Origin: a virus
Virus record (IMG/VR): IMGVR_UViG_3300033182_001300
Coordinates: 1 to 39,217 of that record
Length of the DNA stretch: 39,217 nucleotides
Direction: 5' to 3' (one strand)
Part shown: positions 1-7,785 of the stretch, piece by piece
Layout of the letters: the number at the start of each line of letters is the position of its first letter
Position numbering within the stretch: the stretch's first letter is position 1
The notes under the pieces: model-generated
Told to the model about the DNA's origin: nothing
What the model saw: the letters and a program-made list of their open reading frames with translations, nothing else
Databases searched by the model: none
Program-made: the position numbers and the translations under genes

Positions 1-621
1 CAGCTACGTGTTGGTGAAATCAAGCCTTGGGAAGAACGTGCAAATCGTGTTGTATTTGCTGCACGTTTTGATCAAGAAAAACAACCAGACTTCTTTATGG
101 ATTTGATTGAAGAATGGTATGGATCATTCAACACACCCGATGCAGAATTTTGTATTGTACAAGGTGGACCATTGCGCAGTAACAACGACAAGTATTTGAA
201 ACGTGCACGTAAAATGGAAGAACGTGGACAGTTGAAAATCTATGAAAACTTGAAGAAGAATGACTACTATAACATTGTCAACGACAGTCGTGTGTTGTTC
301 AACTGTGCACTACAAGACTGGACAAGCAACACTGTTAGTGAAGCAGATGCATTGGGTTGTAATGTACTGTTTCCTGCATATCGCAGTTTTCCTGAAATCT
401 TTGCAAATGATCACACAAGGTTATATGTGCCATGGAGCGTAGAAGATGCAATGGACAAACTAGTACCATTGCTGAAAAATGCACACCCATACATGGGCAA
501 GATAAGCAATTGGACAACTGCAACTATTAATCGCTACATTGACATCATGCAGGGCAATGGTGAACAATGGCGGCGTGATGATAATCGCTACAGAGATCAT
601 GTAGCAACAACTAAATATTGA
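1..621 (+). CDS. Glycosyltransferase, GT-B/GT4-like, C-terminal part (5' truncated by window)
   Basis: The reading frame is open from the first base, so the start lies outside the window. The visible 206 residues look like the C-terminal, donor-binding half of a GT-B glycosyltransferase. Near the start there is a strand of the type RVVFAARFDQEKQPD, as at the beginning of GT4 C-terminal domains. Further on, a segment reading VSEADALGCNVLFP resembles the acidic, glycine-containing donor-site motif of GT4 enzymes. The likely role is transfer of a nucleotide-activated sugar in the cytoplasm; donor and acceptor cannot be told. A sugar-nucleotide epimerase and a UDP-sugar dehydrogenase-like gene follow within 6 kb, so a glycan or modified-base sugar pathway is plausible. 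The fold is fairly secure, the substrate is not. Confidence 0.75.
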   Translation, partial: QLRVGEIKPWEERANRVVFAARFDQEKQPDFFMDLIEEWYGSFNTPDAEFCIVQGGPLRSNNDKYLKRARKMEERGQLKIYENLKKNDYYNIVNDSRVLFNCALQDWTSNTVSEADALGCNVLFPAYRSFPEIFANDHTRLYVPWSVEDAMDKLVPLLKNAHPYMGKISNWTTATINRYIDIMQGNGEQWRRDDNRYRDHVATTKY

Positions 622-626
622 TTCAC

Positions 627-634
627 AGGAGGAG
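627..634 (+). promoter_or_regulatory. Strong ribosome binding site (AGGAGGAG)
   Basis: AGGAGGAG lies 6 bases before the ATG at 641. It is the strongest Shine-Dalgarno match noticed in the window and suggests high expression of the small exported protein that follows. Confidence 0.75.
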
Positions 635-640
635 AATTCA

Positions 641-1135
641 ATGAGACTACTAACATTACTTTTTGTTGTTGCGTTTGCAAACACTGCATGGGCAGCTGAA
701 TGGGCACGTATCACCAATGTGGAAACCAACTATCATTATGTTTGGCAAGAAACACCAACCACAGTTTGTCAAAATGTAGAAGTTCCTATCTACGGTACTG
801 TGCAAGGTGAAGGTGCTAGCGGCGGTGATGTACTCACTGGTATGATCATTGGCGGTATCCTTGGCAAAGGTGCAAGTGGCAATGACAAAGGTGCAGCAGC
901 AGGTGCTGTGATTGGCGGTATTATTGCAGCAGACAAGAAAAAATCAAAGCAGGTGATCACTGGTTACAAAACAGAACGTCAGTGTACCACCAGCACTAAA
1001 TCAGAGCGTGTACGCAGCATAAAAAACTATCGTATCACATATGAATGGCATGGTGTGCGTGGACGCAGCTACACCTACAATTACTACAATGTAGGTGATC
1101 GTATTCCTATCAACGTAACTATCAACGCAAAGTAA
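641..1135 (+). CDS. Exported glycine-zipper (2TM-like) protein
   Basis: This 164-residue protein begins with a clear signal peptide: a hydrophobic run at residues 3-18 ending in AWA-A. The middle (about residues 58-95) is glycine- and alanine-rich with GxxxG-type spacing (GGILGKG, GAAAGAVIGGII), as in glycine-zipper 2TM domains and 17-kDa surface antigen-like proteins. The C-terminal part is tyrosine-rich and has no motif I recognise. Such domains usually sit in or on a bacterial envelope, so a role at the host envelope during infection is an inference. A strong ribosome binding site precedes the ATG. No lipobox cysteine is seen at the cleavage site, so it is probably not a lipoprotein. Confidence 0.7.
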   Translation: MRLLTLLFVVAFANTAWAAEWARITNVETNYHYVWQETPTTVCQNVEVPIYGTVQGEGASGGDVLTGMIIGGILGKGASGNDKGAAAGAVIGGIIAADKKKSKQVITGYKTERQCTTSTKSERVRSIKNYRITYEWHGVRGRSYTYNYYNVGDRIPINVTINAK

Positions 1136-1138
1136 ACT

Positions 1139-2107
1139 ATGAAAACTATATTGGTAACAGGTGCTAGCGGATATATCGGTAGCATCACAGTGACAGAACT
1201 AGCCCTACGGGGCTACAAAGTCATTGCAGCAGATAGAAACATCACACTGTTTGATGCTTTTGATCCATATCCTGTTGTTGCTAGAAAAAACATTGTTCCG
1301 TATATACTGGATTACAGTGACAGTGTTTCTGTTCAGCAGTGCTTGCTACAAGAAGATGTAGATGCAGTAGTGCACATTGGTGCAACCAGTTTGGTTGGTC
1401 CAAGTGTAACTGATCCTGCACTATACTATGAAAACAATGTAGAAGGCACAAAAGCACTATTGGATGCATGCAGAATTCAATCAGTAAACAAGATTGTTTT
1501 TGCCAGCAGTGCAGCAACATACGGTGAGGCCACTGGGGAGTGTGTGGAAGACTCAGGCGAAACGCCTTGCAATCCGTATGGTTGGAGCAAGCGTATGACT
1601 GAGATTATGCTACAGGACTACCACACAGCATATGGAATTGACAGCATCAGTTTCCGCTACTTCAACGTTGCAGGAAGTGCACACGGACTAGGACAACAAA
1701 AACAAGCAACACATCTAATTGCACGTATTATGGAAAGCAAAGAGTTTACTATCTTTGGCACCGACTATGATACACCAGATGGCACTGCGATACGTGACTA
1801 TGTACATGTGAGCGATATAGCAAATGCTCATGTGGCAGCATTACAGTATCTAGAAAACAACAGTGTATGCACAAGAATAAACTTGGGCAGTGGCGTAGGC
1901 AACAGCGTCAAACAAATTATTTCAGCAGTAAATACACAAACAGATCTAAATATAAAAGCAACACACGCAGAGAGACGTGCAGGAGATCCAGCACGCCTTG
2001 TTGCAAATATAGATCGTGCAAAACAATTGCTGAATTGGGAACCACAAAAAGGACTAGACAAGATAGTCTATTCTGCGTATAATTGGTACTATAAGCAAGA
2101 AGCTTAG
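1139..2107 (+). CDS. galE: UDP-glucose 4-epimerase-like NAD-dependent sugar epimerase
   Basis: This is an extended short-chain dehydrogenase of 322 residues, close to the usual GalE length. The NAD-binding GxxGxxG is at residues 8-14 (GASGYIG). The catalytic serine region ASSAATYG and the YxxxK motif (YGWSK) are both present, followed by RYFNVAGS and later RDYVHVSD, typical of GalE. It should interconvert UDP-glucose and UDP-galactose or related UDP-sugars in the cytoplasm. It follows the glycine-zipper gene by 3 bases and lies close to a glycosyltransferase and a UDP-sugar dehydrogenase-like gene, suggesting phage-directed sugar nucleotide metabolism. Enzyme class is secure; exact sugar specificity is not. 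Confidence 0.88.
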   Translation: MKTILVTGASGYIGSITVTELALRGYKVIAADRNITLFDAFDPYPVVARKNIVPYILDYSDSVSVQQCLLQEDVDAVVHIGATSLVGPSVTDPALYYENNVEGTKALLDACRIQSVNKIVFASSAATYGEATGECVEDSGETPCNPYGWSKRMTEIMLQDYHTAYGIDSISFRYFNVAGSAHGLGQQKQATHLIARIMESKEFTIFGTDYDTPDGTAIRDYVHVSDIANAHVAALQYLENNSVCTRINLGSGVGNSVKQIISAVNTQTDLNIKATHAERRAGDPARLVANIDRAKQLLNWEPQKGLDKIVYSAYNWYYKQEA

Positions 2108-2137
2108 ACATCCCCGTCTATAACTCGGAGAAATATA

Positions 2138-2824
2138 TTGGGTAAATCACAACAAATTCTAGCTCGTCTGAAAGACTCAGGCATTCGCTACTGGGCAGGC
2201 GACAACATCAGTGAGGTGTTGCAAAACGGTGATAAAGAAGCACTCATTGATGATGCTACACAAGCATTCGAAGGTGTGCTAGACGCACTGTTGATTGATC
2301 GACACACTGATCCAAACAGTACAGGTACAGCAAAACGTCTTGCTAAAATGTACTTCAATGAAATCATGGCAGGTCGCTATGATCCTATTCCTAGTGCAAC
2401 AGCATTTCCAAATGACAGCGAAGATCGTTACGATGGTATGTTGGTTGTGCGCAGCGAACTAAAAAGCATGTGCTCGCATCATCACCAACCAGTGAATGGT
2501 GTAGCATACATTGGCATTCTTGCAGCAGATAAATTGATTGGACTATCAAAGTATACACGCATTGCACAGTGGTGTGCACGTCGAGGTACATTACAAGAAG
2601 AATTGAACATTGTTATTGCAGATGAAATTCAAAAAGCAACAGGTGCAGAAAGCCTTGGTGTATATGTACAAGCAACACATGGTTGTTGTGAAAACAGAGG
2701 CATTGGCGCACACAGTAGTCTAACACAAACAACTGTACTGCGCGGTGCATTTAGCACTGATCCTAGTACAAAGAAAGAGTTTTTTGACAACATCAAATTA
2801 CAACAGGAGTTTGCACCAAGATGA
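2138..2824 (+). CDS. folE: GTP cyclohydrolase I
   Basis: GTP cyclohydrolase I converts GTP to dihydroneopterin triphosphate, the entry point to folate and to 7-deazaguanine (preQ0) synthesis. The 228-residue protein has the conserved core at residues 108-130 (ELKSMCSHHHQPVNG) and the HGCCENRG segment. Cys112, His115 and Cys183 are the likely zinc ligands. The start is an unusual TTG at 2138 preceded by CGGAG; no ATG fits the start of the domain. A queE gene lies 4 kb downstream, so the preQ0 route, perhaps for DNA base modification or queuosine, is more likely than folate synthesis. Partner genes queD and queC are not in this window. Confidence 0.92.
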   Translation: MGKSQQILARLKDSGIRYWAGDNISEVLQNGDKEALIDDATQAFEGVLDALLIDRHTDPNSTGTAKRLAKMYFNEIMAGRYDPIPSATAFPNDSEDRYDGMLVVRSELKSMCSHHHQPVNGVAYIGILAADKLIGLSKYTRIAQWCARRGTLQEELNIVIADEIQKATGAESLGVYVQATHGCCENRGIGAHSSLTQTTVLRGAFSTDPSTKKEFFDNIKLQQEFAPR

Positions 2825-3174
2825 ATCCATTTGCAGATATTGAACGTTTTGGCACAGCATGTGACCAAGCACCTTCTCCCGAAAACTATGAAATGTATTT
2901 GGGATTGATCTCAGAAGAATACCAAGAACTACAAGAAGCAGTATCCGATCAGGACACAGTAGAACAACTTGATGCATTGATTGACATCCTTGTTGTTACT
3001 ATGGGTGCTATTCGTGCTGCTGGCTTTGACGGTGAAGGTGCATGGAAAGAAGTAATGGACACAAACTTTGCTAAGATTGATCCAGAAACAGGTAAGGTAC
3101 GCAAACGTGAAGACGGCAAAGTACTGAAACCAGAGGGCTGGAAGGCTCCCGATTTAGCAAAGTTTATCGAATGA
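2821..3174 (+). CDS. MazG-like nucleotide pyrophosphohydrolase
   Basis: A 117-residue, mostly helical protein that overlaps folE by 4 bases (ATGA). The segment SEEYQELQEA at residues 31-40 followed by DALIDILVVTMGA at 51-63 matches the metal-binding acidic helices of the all-alpha NTP pyrophosphohydrolase (MazG/HisE-like) superfamily. These enzymes cleave nucleoside triphosphates to monophosphate and pyrophosphate. Phage members are thought to adjust nucleotide pools or stress nucleotides in the infected cell. Its substrate cannot be read from the sequence. Neighbours are nucleotide-related (folE, phosphoribosyltransferase), which supports the assignment. Confidence 0.75.
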   Translation: MNPFADIERFGTACDQAPSPENYEMYLGLISEEYQELQEAVSDQDTVEQLDALIDILVVTMGAIRAAGFDGEGAWKEVMDTNFAKIDPETGKVRKREDGKVLKPEGWKAPDLAKFIE

Positions 3175-3725
3175 AGAAACTGTACTACACATATAATGAT
3201 GTACACGAAGCAGCAGTGGATATTAGTCTGCAAATGTACAAAGACAAATATCATCCTGATTATATAGTTGGGTTGAATAGAGGGGGGCTGCCATTGGCCC
3301 TCCGACTCAGTCATTTACTTGACGTAAACATGTACACATTGGACGTTAGATTTCGTGACAGCGATACTGGACCTGAAAGCAATCTGTGGATGGCAGAAGA
3401 TGTATTTGGTTACGTTGAACTCAAAGACCGTGATGACACTTGGAGTAAATCACGCAGCAATCCCAGTCTAAAGAAAAACATTCTCATTGTAGATGATATC
3501 AACGACACTGGTGCTACATTCGAATGGATCAAACAGGATTGGCAAAGCGGATGTTGCCCAAATAACGTAGAATGGACAAAGTTTATATGGGGTAACAATG
3601 TGCGCTTTGCAACCATGTGTGAAAAAGTGCACACAGATTTTGACGGCGTACATTACAATTGGCAAACAATCGATACCAGTGAACAAGATACCTGGGTTGT
3701 ATTTCCATGGGAGATAGACAAATGA
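3171..3725 (+). CDS. Phosphoribosyltransferase, hypoxanthine/xanthine-type fold
   Basis: The 184-residue protein has the type I phosphoribosyltransferase PRPP-binding loop at about residues 104-117 (ILIVDDINDTGATF). Near the start, IVGLNRGGLPLA corresponds to the first conserved loop of the family. It should transfer a ribose 5-phosphate from PRPP to a nitrogenous base, a purine salvage reaction in the cytoplasm. Its base specificity is not evident. It starts with an ATGA overlap on the MazG-like gene, so the two are probably translated together. A second, different phosphoribosyltransferase is encoded 1.6 kb downstream. Confidence 0.8.
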   Translation: MKKLYYTYNDVHEAAVDISLQMYKDKYHPDYIVGLNRGGLPLALRLSHLLDVNMYTLDVRFRDSDTGPESNLWMAEDVFGYVELKDRDDTWSKSRSNPSLKKNILIVDDINDTGATFEWIKQDWQSGCCPNNVEWTKFIWGNNVRFATMCEKVHTDFDGVHYNWQTIDTSEQDTWVVFPWEIDK

Positions 3726-4366
3726 AATACTATAATATCACACTGAGAGGTTACGGCGGTGAAAGTGTATATGGCAAAGCAACAGCAGCACAGTATGCAT
3801 TTTGGAACGACGATGAAAAGCTAGAAGAACTTGGATTTGACGACGGCGAAGAAGCACTCCAGGATTACATGTTAGACAAAGAGGAATACGAAGACAAGAT
3901 TCCAGAAGATGCACAGTTTGAACATGAATGGCACGACATGGATGACATTGAGCACAGCTTTGGTGTTACATATGACAGTGCTTACATTGACATTACACAG
4001 GTAGACAGTGGCGAATGGGGTGCAAGTCATGTTGCTGATGTATGGGAAGGCGATGTTACTCAGTTGGTAACTGAGCAAGATATTGAAACAGAAGATGACA
4101 TTTTAGATTTAGATGATTATCAAGACAAAGAAGGACACTGTTTTGTGTTCTATGGTATGAGTGTAGAAAAAGGTGAGTTTGTGCACACCATGGTCGAACT
4201 TGAAGATGATGTAGAGTTTGATATTGCAAAACTGAACTTTGGTATATGCGAAATGCCAAACGGAGATACCATCGTCAATGGCGTTATGTACGACGGTGAG
4301 TATTTGGACAATGATGGCGGTGACACAATTGGCAAAGCCATGTACATGGAAATATGGGATTATTGA
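3722..4366 (+). CDS. Acidic hypothetical protein
   Basis: I do not recognise this 214-residue protein. It is strongly acidic, with many Asp and Glu clusters, has few cysteines, and has no signal peptide or membrane segment. The middle and C-terminal parts alternate short beta-prone stretches with acidic turns. The start at 3722 gives an ATGA overlap with the upstream phosphoribosyltransferase gene; an in-frame ATG 15 bases earlier is less likely. The gene end overlaps the next gene by one base. Tight coupling to nucleotide genes suggests co-expression, not a shared function. Acidic phage proteins sometimes mimic DNA or inhibit host enzymes, but nothing here shows that. Confidence 0.6.
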   Translation: MKYYNITLRGYGGESVYGKATAAQYAFWNDDEKLEELGFDDGEEALQDYMLDKEEYEDKIPEDAQFEHEWHDMDDIEHSFGVTYDSAYIDITQVDSGEWGASHVADVWEGDVTQLVTEQDIETEDDILDLDDYQDKEGHCFVFYGMSVEKGEFVHTMVELEDDVEFDIAKLNFGICEMPNGDTIVNGVMYDGEYLDNDGGDTIGKAMYMEIWDY

Positions 4367-5370
4367 TGCTAAAGACTACTCAAGGCAGAATTAGATACAC
4401 AGAAGATCTAAGAACACTAATGGAAACAATGGAACGACCAGAAAGTCAACACGACAGAGTTCCACTAGAAGGCAAACTAATACTGGACAACATGGATTTT
4501 CGCGGTGCTGATCTCAGCGGCATGCGATTCGAACAACTGTTGTTTGACGAAAGTGATTTTACTGGTGCTAACCTAACTGGCACTGTTTTTTACAAGTGCG
4601 GTATGCGAGGTACAAACGTACACAGAGCACAAGCAGACGGTGCACATTTTATCAACGTAAACTTTCGTGAAGCGAAGTTTACTGAAACATATGCAAAGGG
4701 TGCAAATTTTGAATCTTGCAACATGCTTCATTTGGATATGCAGGATTGCAACTTCAATTATGCATCGTTTATTGGATGTGATATGCGCAAAGTGAATTTA
4801 CGTGATTGCAGAATCAAACACGCAATCATAGAAAACTGTAAAATGCGTGGCGCAGGTTTACGTGATGTACAGTTTACTTGGACACGTGGTATTCCGCGCT
4901 TCTTTTATGATTCCAAAATCAACTATGAACATTGCGATCCTGAAGATTGGTTTTACGGATACAAACTTGCTGCCGCAGATGGCAAAGGCATTTATCATCC
5001 AGCAATCAAATACAGCGTAGGCAAAGTGTTTGATGCAGAGTATCAAGACAGTGATCCAGAAAAACGTATTCCAATCAGCAAATCTCGCAACAGTGGCATT
5101 GCACTAGCACCATTGGATTGGATCTTGCGTGAATGGGTACTGTGTGGTGCATATTCAGATTACAAACTGTTTCGTTGCAAGTATCAAGCAAAAGATGTGA
5201 TTGACAACGAAGGCAATACCAAATACAATGTACGTAAGATGGAAGTTGTAGATGAAATTGATCTAACACCATACTATGAACAAATGAGTGAAGACATTGG
5301 ATATCACACAGGTGGTACAGCCAGTGCAATTGACAACTTCAAAATTGAAGACAAAAACGGAGGAGCATGA
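4366..5370 (+). CDS. Pentapeptide-repeat protein
   Basis: About residues 40-160 of this 334-residue protein form pentapeptide repeats of the A(D/N)Lxx type, such as RGADLSGMRF, TGANLTGTVF and KGANFESCNM. Such repeats fold into a right-handed beta-helix; some family members mimic DNA and protect gyrase, but most have no known function. The C-terminal 170 residues are not repetitive and I do not recognise them. The start at 4366 gives a TGATG junction with the upstream gene; an in-frame ATG at 4354 is the alternative. The repeat assignment is secure, the role unknown. Confidence 0.75.
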   Translation: MLKTTQGRIRYTEDLRTLMETMERPESQHDRVPLEGKLILDNMDFRGADLSGMRFEQLLFDESDFTGANLTGTVFYKCGMRGTNVHRAQADGAHFINVNFREAKFTETYAKGANFESCNMLHLDMQDCNFNYASFIGCDMRKVNLRDCRIKHAIIENCKMRGAGLRDVQFTWTRGIPRFFYDSKINYEHCDPEDWFYGYKLAAADGKGIYHPAIKYSVGKVFDAEYQDSDPEKRIPISKSRNSGIALAPLDWILREWVLCGAYSDYKLFRCKYQAKDVIDNEGNTKYNVRKMEVVDEIDLTPYYEQMSEDIGYHTGGTASAIDNFKIEDKNGGA

Positions 5371-6092
5371 TGCTGCTATTGTCCGATTACATTAGAACAA
5401 TACCGGACTACCCAGTAGAAGGGGTAAACTTCTACGATCTAAACAGTTTGTGTGCAGGACCTATTTTCAATCAAGTGGTTGATGAACTGGCCAAATTGGT
5501 GAGTCGCAATTCCAACATCACACACATTGTTGGCGTTGAAAGCAGAGGATTTACATTTGGAGCCCCAGTTGCATATGCGCTGGGTCTTCCGTTTGTAATG
5601 GTACGCAAAAAAGGTGCAAAGTATCCAGGAGAGCTACTAGAACAGAGTTATGATCTTGAATACGGTAGTGCAACACTTACACTGCAAACTGGCTTGCTAG
5701 GACACACAGATCGCTGTGTTATTGTAGATGATCTAGTGGCAACAGGCGGCAGTGTTTTGGCAACCAAACAATTGATTCAGCAAACTGGTGCCAGTGTAGA
5801 ATGTGTTGCCACAGTGGTAGATTTGAGTTACTTGCACTCAGAGCAACTGTTTGGTACACGTGTATTGAGTGTAATGGATGTACGCAAAGGCGAGAAAGTA
5901 GAAAAAATGAGCGAACCTTATAAAAAAATCAGTGATAACCAATGGCTGGTTACTGTACAAGAAAACGGCAAAGACAAAGAACTGTACATAGAATTTCCGC
6001 CAGACTGCTTGGATCAAGTTGGCTGGTCAGAAGGCACAGAACTGCTGTGGAATGAAAATGAAGATGGCTCTTGGAGCATCAGTAAAAAATGA
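5370..6092 (+). CDS. apt: Adenine phosphoribosyltransferase-like enzyme with C-terminal AbrB-like domain
   Basis: Residues 1-170 look like adenine phosphoribosyltransferase: an N-terminal IPDYPVEGVNFYDL segment, VGVESRGFTFGAPVA, and the PRPP loop VIVDDLVATGGS at about 117-128. The enzyme would make AMP from adenine and PRPP. After residue 185 comes an extra ~50-residue tail, with FPPDCLDQVGWSEGTELLW followed by a short acidic strand. This resembles the swapped-hairpin AbrB/MazE-type DNA-binding fold known as a stand-alone small protein in marine phages. ATGs at 5367 and 5370 are both possible; the GGAGG just upstream is better spaced for 5370. The domain fusion is unusual. Confidence 0.8.
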   Translation: MLLLSDYIRTIPDYPVEGVNFYDLNSLCAGPIFNQVVDELAKLVSRNSNITHIVGVESRGFTFGAPVAYALGLPFVMVRKKGAKYPGELLEQSYDLEYGSATLTLQTGLLGHTDRCVIVDDLVATGGSVLATKQLIQQTGASVECVATVVDLSYLHSEQLFGTRVLSVMDVRKGEKVEKMSEPYKKISDNQWLVTVQENGKDKELYIEFPPDCLDQVGWSEGTELLWNENEDGSWSISKK

Positions 6093-6853
6093 CGGTTGCA
6101 GTATTTGGATGTGGCTTTGTAGGAACCGCAGTAGCTGATTGGCTAGAAGCAAACACAGATCGTATTGTACTGAGAGTGGATCCAAAATTTGATTGGTATG
6201 ATCCTCAAGAGGCTGTGTTGCATGCACAAGATATTATCGTCTGCGTACCTACTCCAAGCAAACCAGATGGCAGTTGCGATGATAGTATCATTCAAGAAGT
6301 CTTGGAATTATGCGACCCCAGACATCGTATACTGATCAAAAGCACAGTAACGCCAGATCTGTTGGATGCATATGATCCAAATGTTTGCTACAATCCAGAG
6401 TTTTTACGTGCTGCACACGCAGAGCAAGACTTTAGAAAACAAGAAATGTTGATCATTGGACATCATGACAACACCATAGATGATGCTATACATTGGTCAA
6501 AGCTGTTCAACAAGTTGCCAGCAGCACCTGTGTTTATGAATCGCAAAACAGCCAGCATGGTAAAATATGCACACAATGCATGGTTGGCAACCAAAGTAGC
6601 ATGGTTCCATGAATTGTACAACAACCTACCTCCGGGTGTGGACTATACACATCTAACCAACACACTGGGTGTTATGGAAAACATTGGACCCAGTCATATG
6701 GGTATATGGAACAGCAACTTGGGTTACGGTGGACATTGTTTTCCAAAAGACGTAGAAGCATTGACAAACTATGTGAATCATAGTATACTGGAACAAGTAA
6801 AGAAAACAAACGAGACATTGAATGAAACTACGATACAGCGAAGCATTTTATAG
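6089..6853 (+). CDS. UDP-glucose 6-dehydrogenase-like protein lacking the C-terminal domain
   Basis: The protein has the UDP-glucose/GDP-mannose dehydrogenase signatures: Rossmann GCGFVG at residues 7-12, PTPSKPDG, STVTP, NPEFLR, KYAHN around 159-163, and the catalytic-cysteine motif GYGGHCFPKD with Cys217. Full-length family members have roughly 400 or more residues with a C-terminal nucleotide-sugar-binding domain. This one stops at 254, shortly after the catalytic motif. It may use a different, smaller substrate, depend on a partner, or be a shortened functional form. The family normally oxidises a UDP- or GDP-sugar to its uronate with NAD. The gene overlaps apt by 4 bases and queE by 32. 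Confidence 0.8.
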   Translation: MTVAVFGCGFVGTAVADWLEANTDRIVLRVDPKFDWYDPQEAVLHAQDIIVCVPTPSKPDGSCDDSIIQEVLELCDPRHRILIKSTVTPDLLDAYDPNVCYNPEFLRAAHAEQDFRKQEMLIIGHHDNTIDDAIHWSKLFNKLPAAPVFMNRKTASMVKYAHNAWLATKVAWFHELYNNLPPGVDYTHLTNTLGVMENIGPSHMGIWNSNLGYGGHCFPKDVEALTNYVNHSILEQVKKTNETLNETTIQRSIL

Positions 6854-7715
6854 TGTACAAGGCGAAGGTAAGTATGTAGGAGTACCCAGTGTATTTCTGC
6901 GTACTTTTGGTTGTAACTTCCGTTGCATGAACTTTGGACTTCCAAAAGACAAGGATCGTTGGGAACAACATGCAGAAGGCAATCGTTACAATCCAGAAGT
7001 AAAAGCATTGATCGATGCTGGTGTACACAAAACTACAGAAAAGTTTGAAGATTTGCCTATTATTCACACAGGTTGTGATACATATGCAAGCATCTACCCG
7101 GAGTTCAAAGACTTCAACAAACTTGCAACCATTGATGAAGTTGTAGATCATTTGATTAGTTTACTTCCTGAAGGCAAGTGGACACAGGATAATGGCCAAG
7201 ACATTCATCTTATTCTAACAGGAGGAGAGCCATTACTTGCTTGGCAACGACTGTATGTTGAGTTGTTTGAGCATCCTAAAATGGCAGACTTGAAAAATGT
7301 CACAATTGAAACAAATACTACACAACTACTTCACGACGACCTATTCGAGTATATCAACAACCAGGACAGAATTGAATTCACTTTTAGCTGTTCTCCTAAA
7401 CTTTCCGTCTCAGGAGAAACTTGGGAAACAGCTATCAAACCTGATGTCTTGCGGGATTACGCTCGTTGCGACAGTGGTTCTGTTTACCTCAAGTTTGTTG
7501 TTGCTGATATGGATGATGTTGATGAAGTTGGTAGAGCTGTTAGTGAATATCGCAAAGCAGGTGTTGATTGCCCTGTATACCTTATGCCGCTTGGCGGTCG
7601 CTCCGAAGGATACAACATCACAGTACAGGAGGTGGCGAACCTCTGTATGGAACGAGGGTGGAGGTTCTCGCCTAGACTCCACATCAGCTTATTCGGAAAT
7701 GCCTGGGGAACTTGA
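6822..7715 (+). CDS. queE: 7-carboxy-7-deazaguanine synthase (QueE-like radical SAM enzyme)
   Basis: QueE is a radical SAM enzyme that rearranges 6-carboxytetrahydropterin to 7-carboxy-7-deazaguanine on the way to preQ0. The N-terminus (FYSVQGEGKYVGVPSVFLRTFGCNFRC), the GGEP-type motif LTGGEPLL and the C-terminal HISLFGNAWGT are typical of the family. Cys31 and Cys35 start the cluster motif, but the usual third cysteine two residues later is Phe38. The nearest candidate is Cys85 in HTGCDTY, after a roughly 45-residue insertion. With folE upstream this gives two steps of 7-deazaguanine synthesis. The last third uses serine TCN and leucine CTN codons more than its neighbours do. Confidence 0.9.
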   Translation: MKLRYSEAFYSVQGEGKYVGVPSVFLRTFGCNFRCMNFGLPKDKDRWEQHAEGNRYNPEVKALIDAGVHKTTEKFEDLPIIHTGCDTYASIYPEFKDFNKLATIDEVVDHLISLLPEGKWTQDNGQDIHLILTGGEPLLAWQRLYVELFEHPKMADLKNVTIETNTTQLLHDDLFEYINNQDRIEFTFSCSPKLSVSGETWETAIKPDVLRDYARCDSGSVYLKFVVADMDDVDEVGRAVSEYRKAGVDCPVYLMPLGGRSEGYNITVQEVANLCMERGWRFSPRLHISLFGNAWGT

Positions 7716-7785
7716 ACAAGTTTCTAAAGTCAGCAAAGGCATTCACACCGAAGAACACTACGAAAAAATAAGGAAACAGTTATGA
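7699..7785 (+). CDS. Possible 28-residue protein between queE and the SnoaL-like gene
   Basis: A short frame starts at the ATG at 7699 inside the end of queE and stops with an ATGA overlap on the next gene. Its translation begins MPGELEQVSK and ends HYEKIRKQL. It fills the only 66-base gap between queE and the next gene and has a weak CGGA upstream. It has no recognisable motif and could be chance. Confidence 0.3.
   Translation: MPGELEQVSKVSKGIHTEEHYEKIRKQL

Noticed and set aside
7297-7785. A 162-residue frame overlapping queE
   Set aside because: It lies almost wholly within queE in another frame, with a hydrophobic, low-quality composition. Only its last 28 codons, which pass the queE stop, are kept as a possible short gene.
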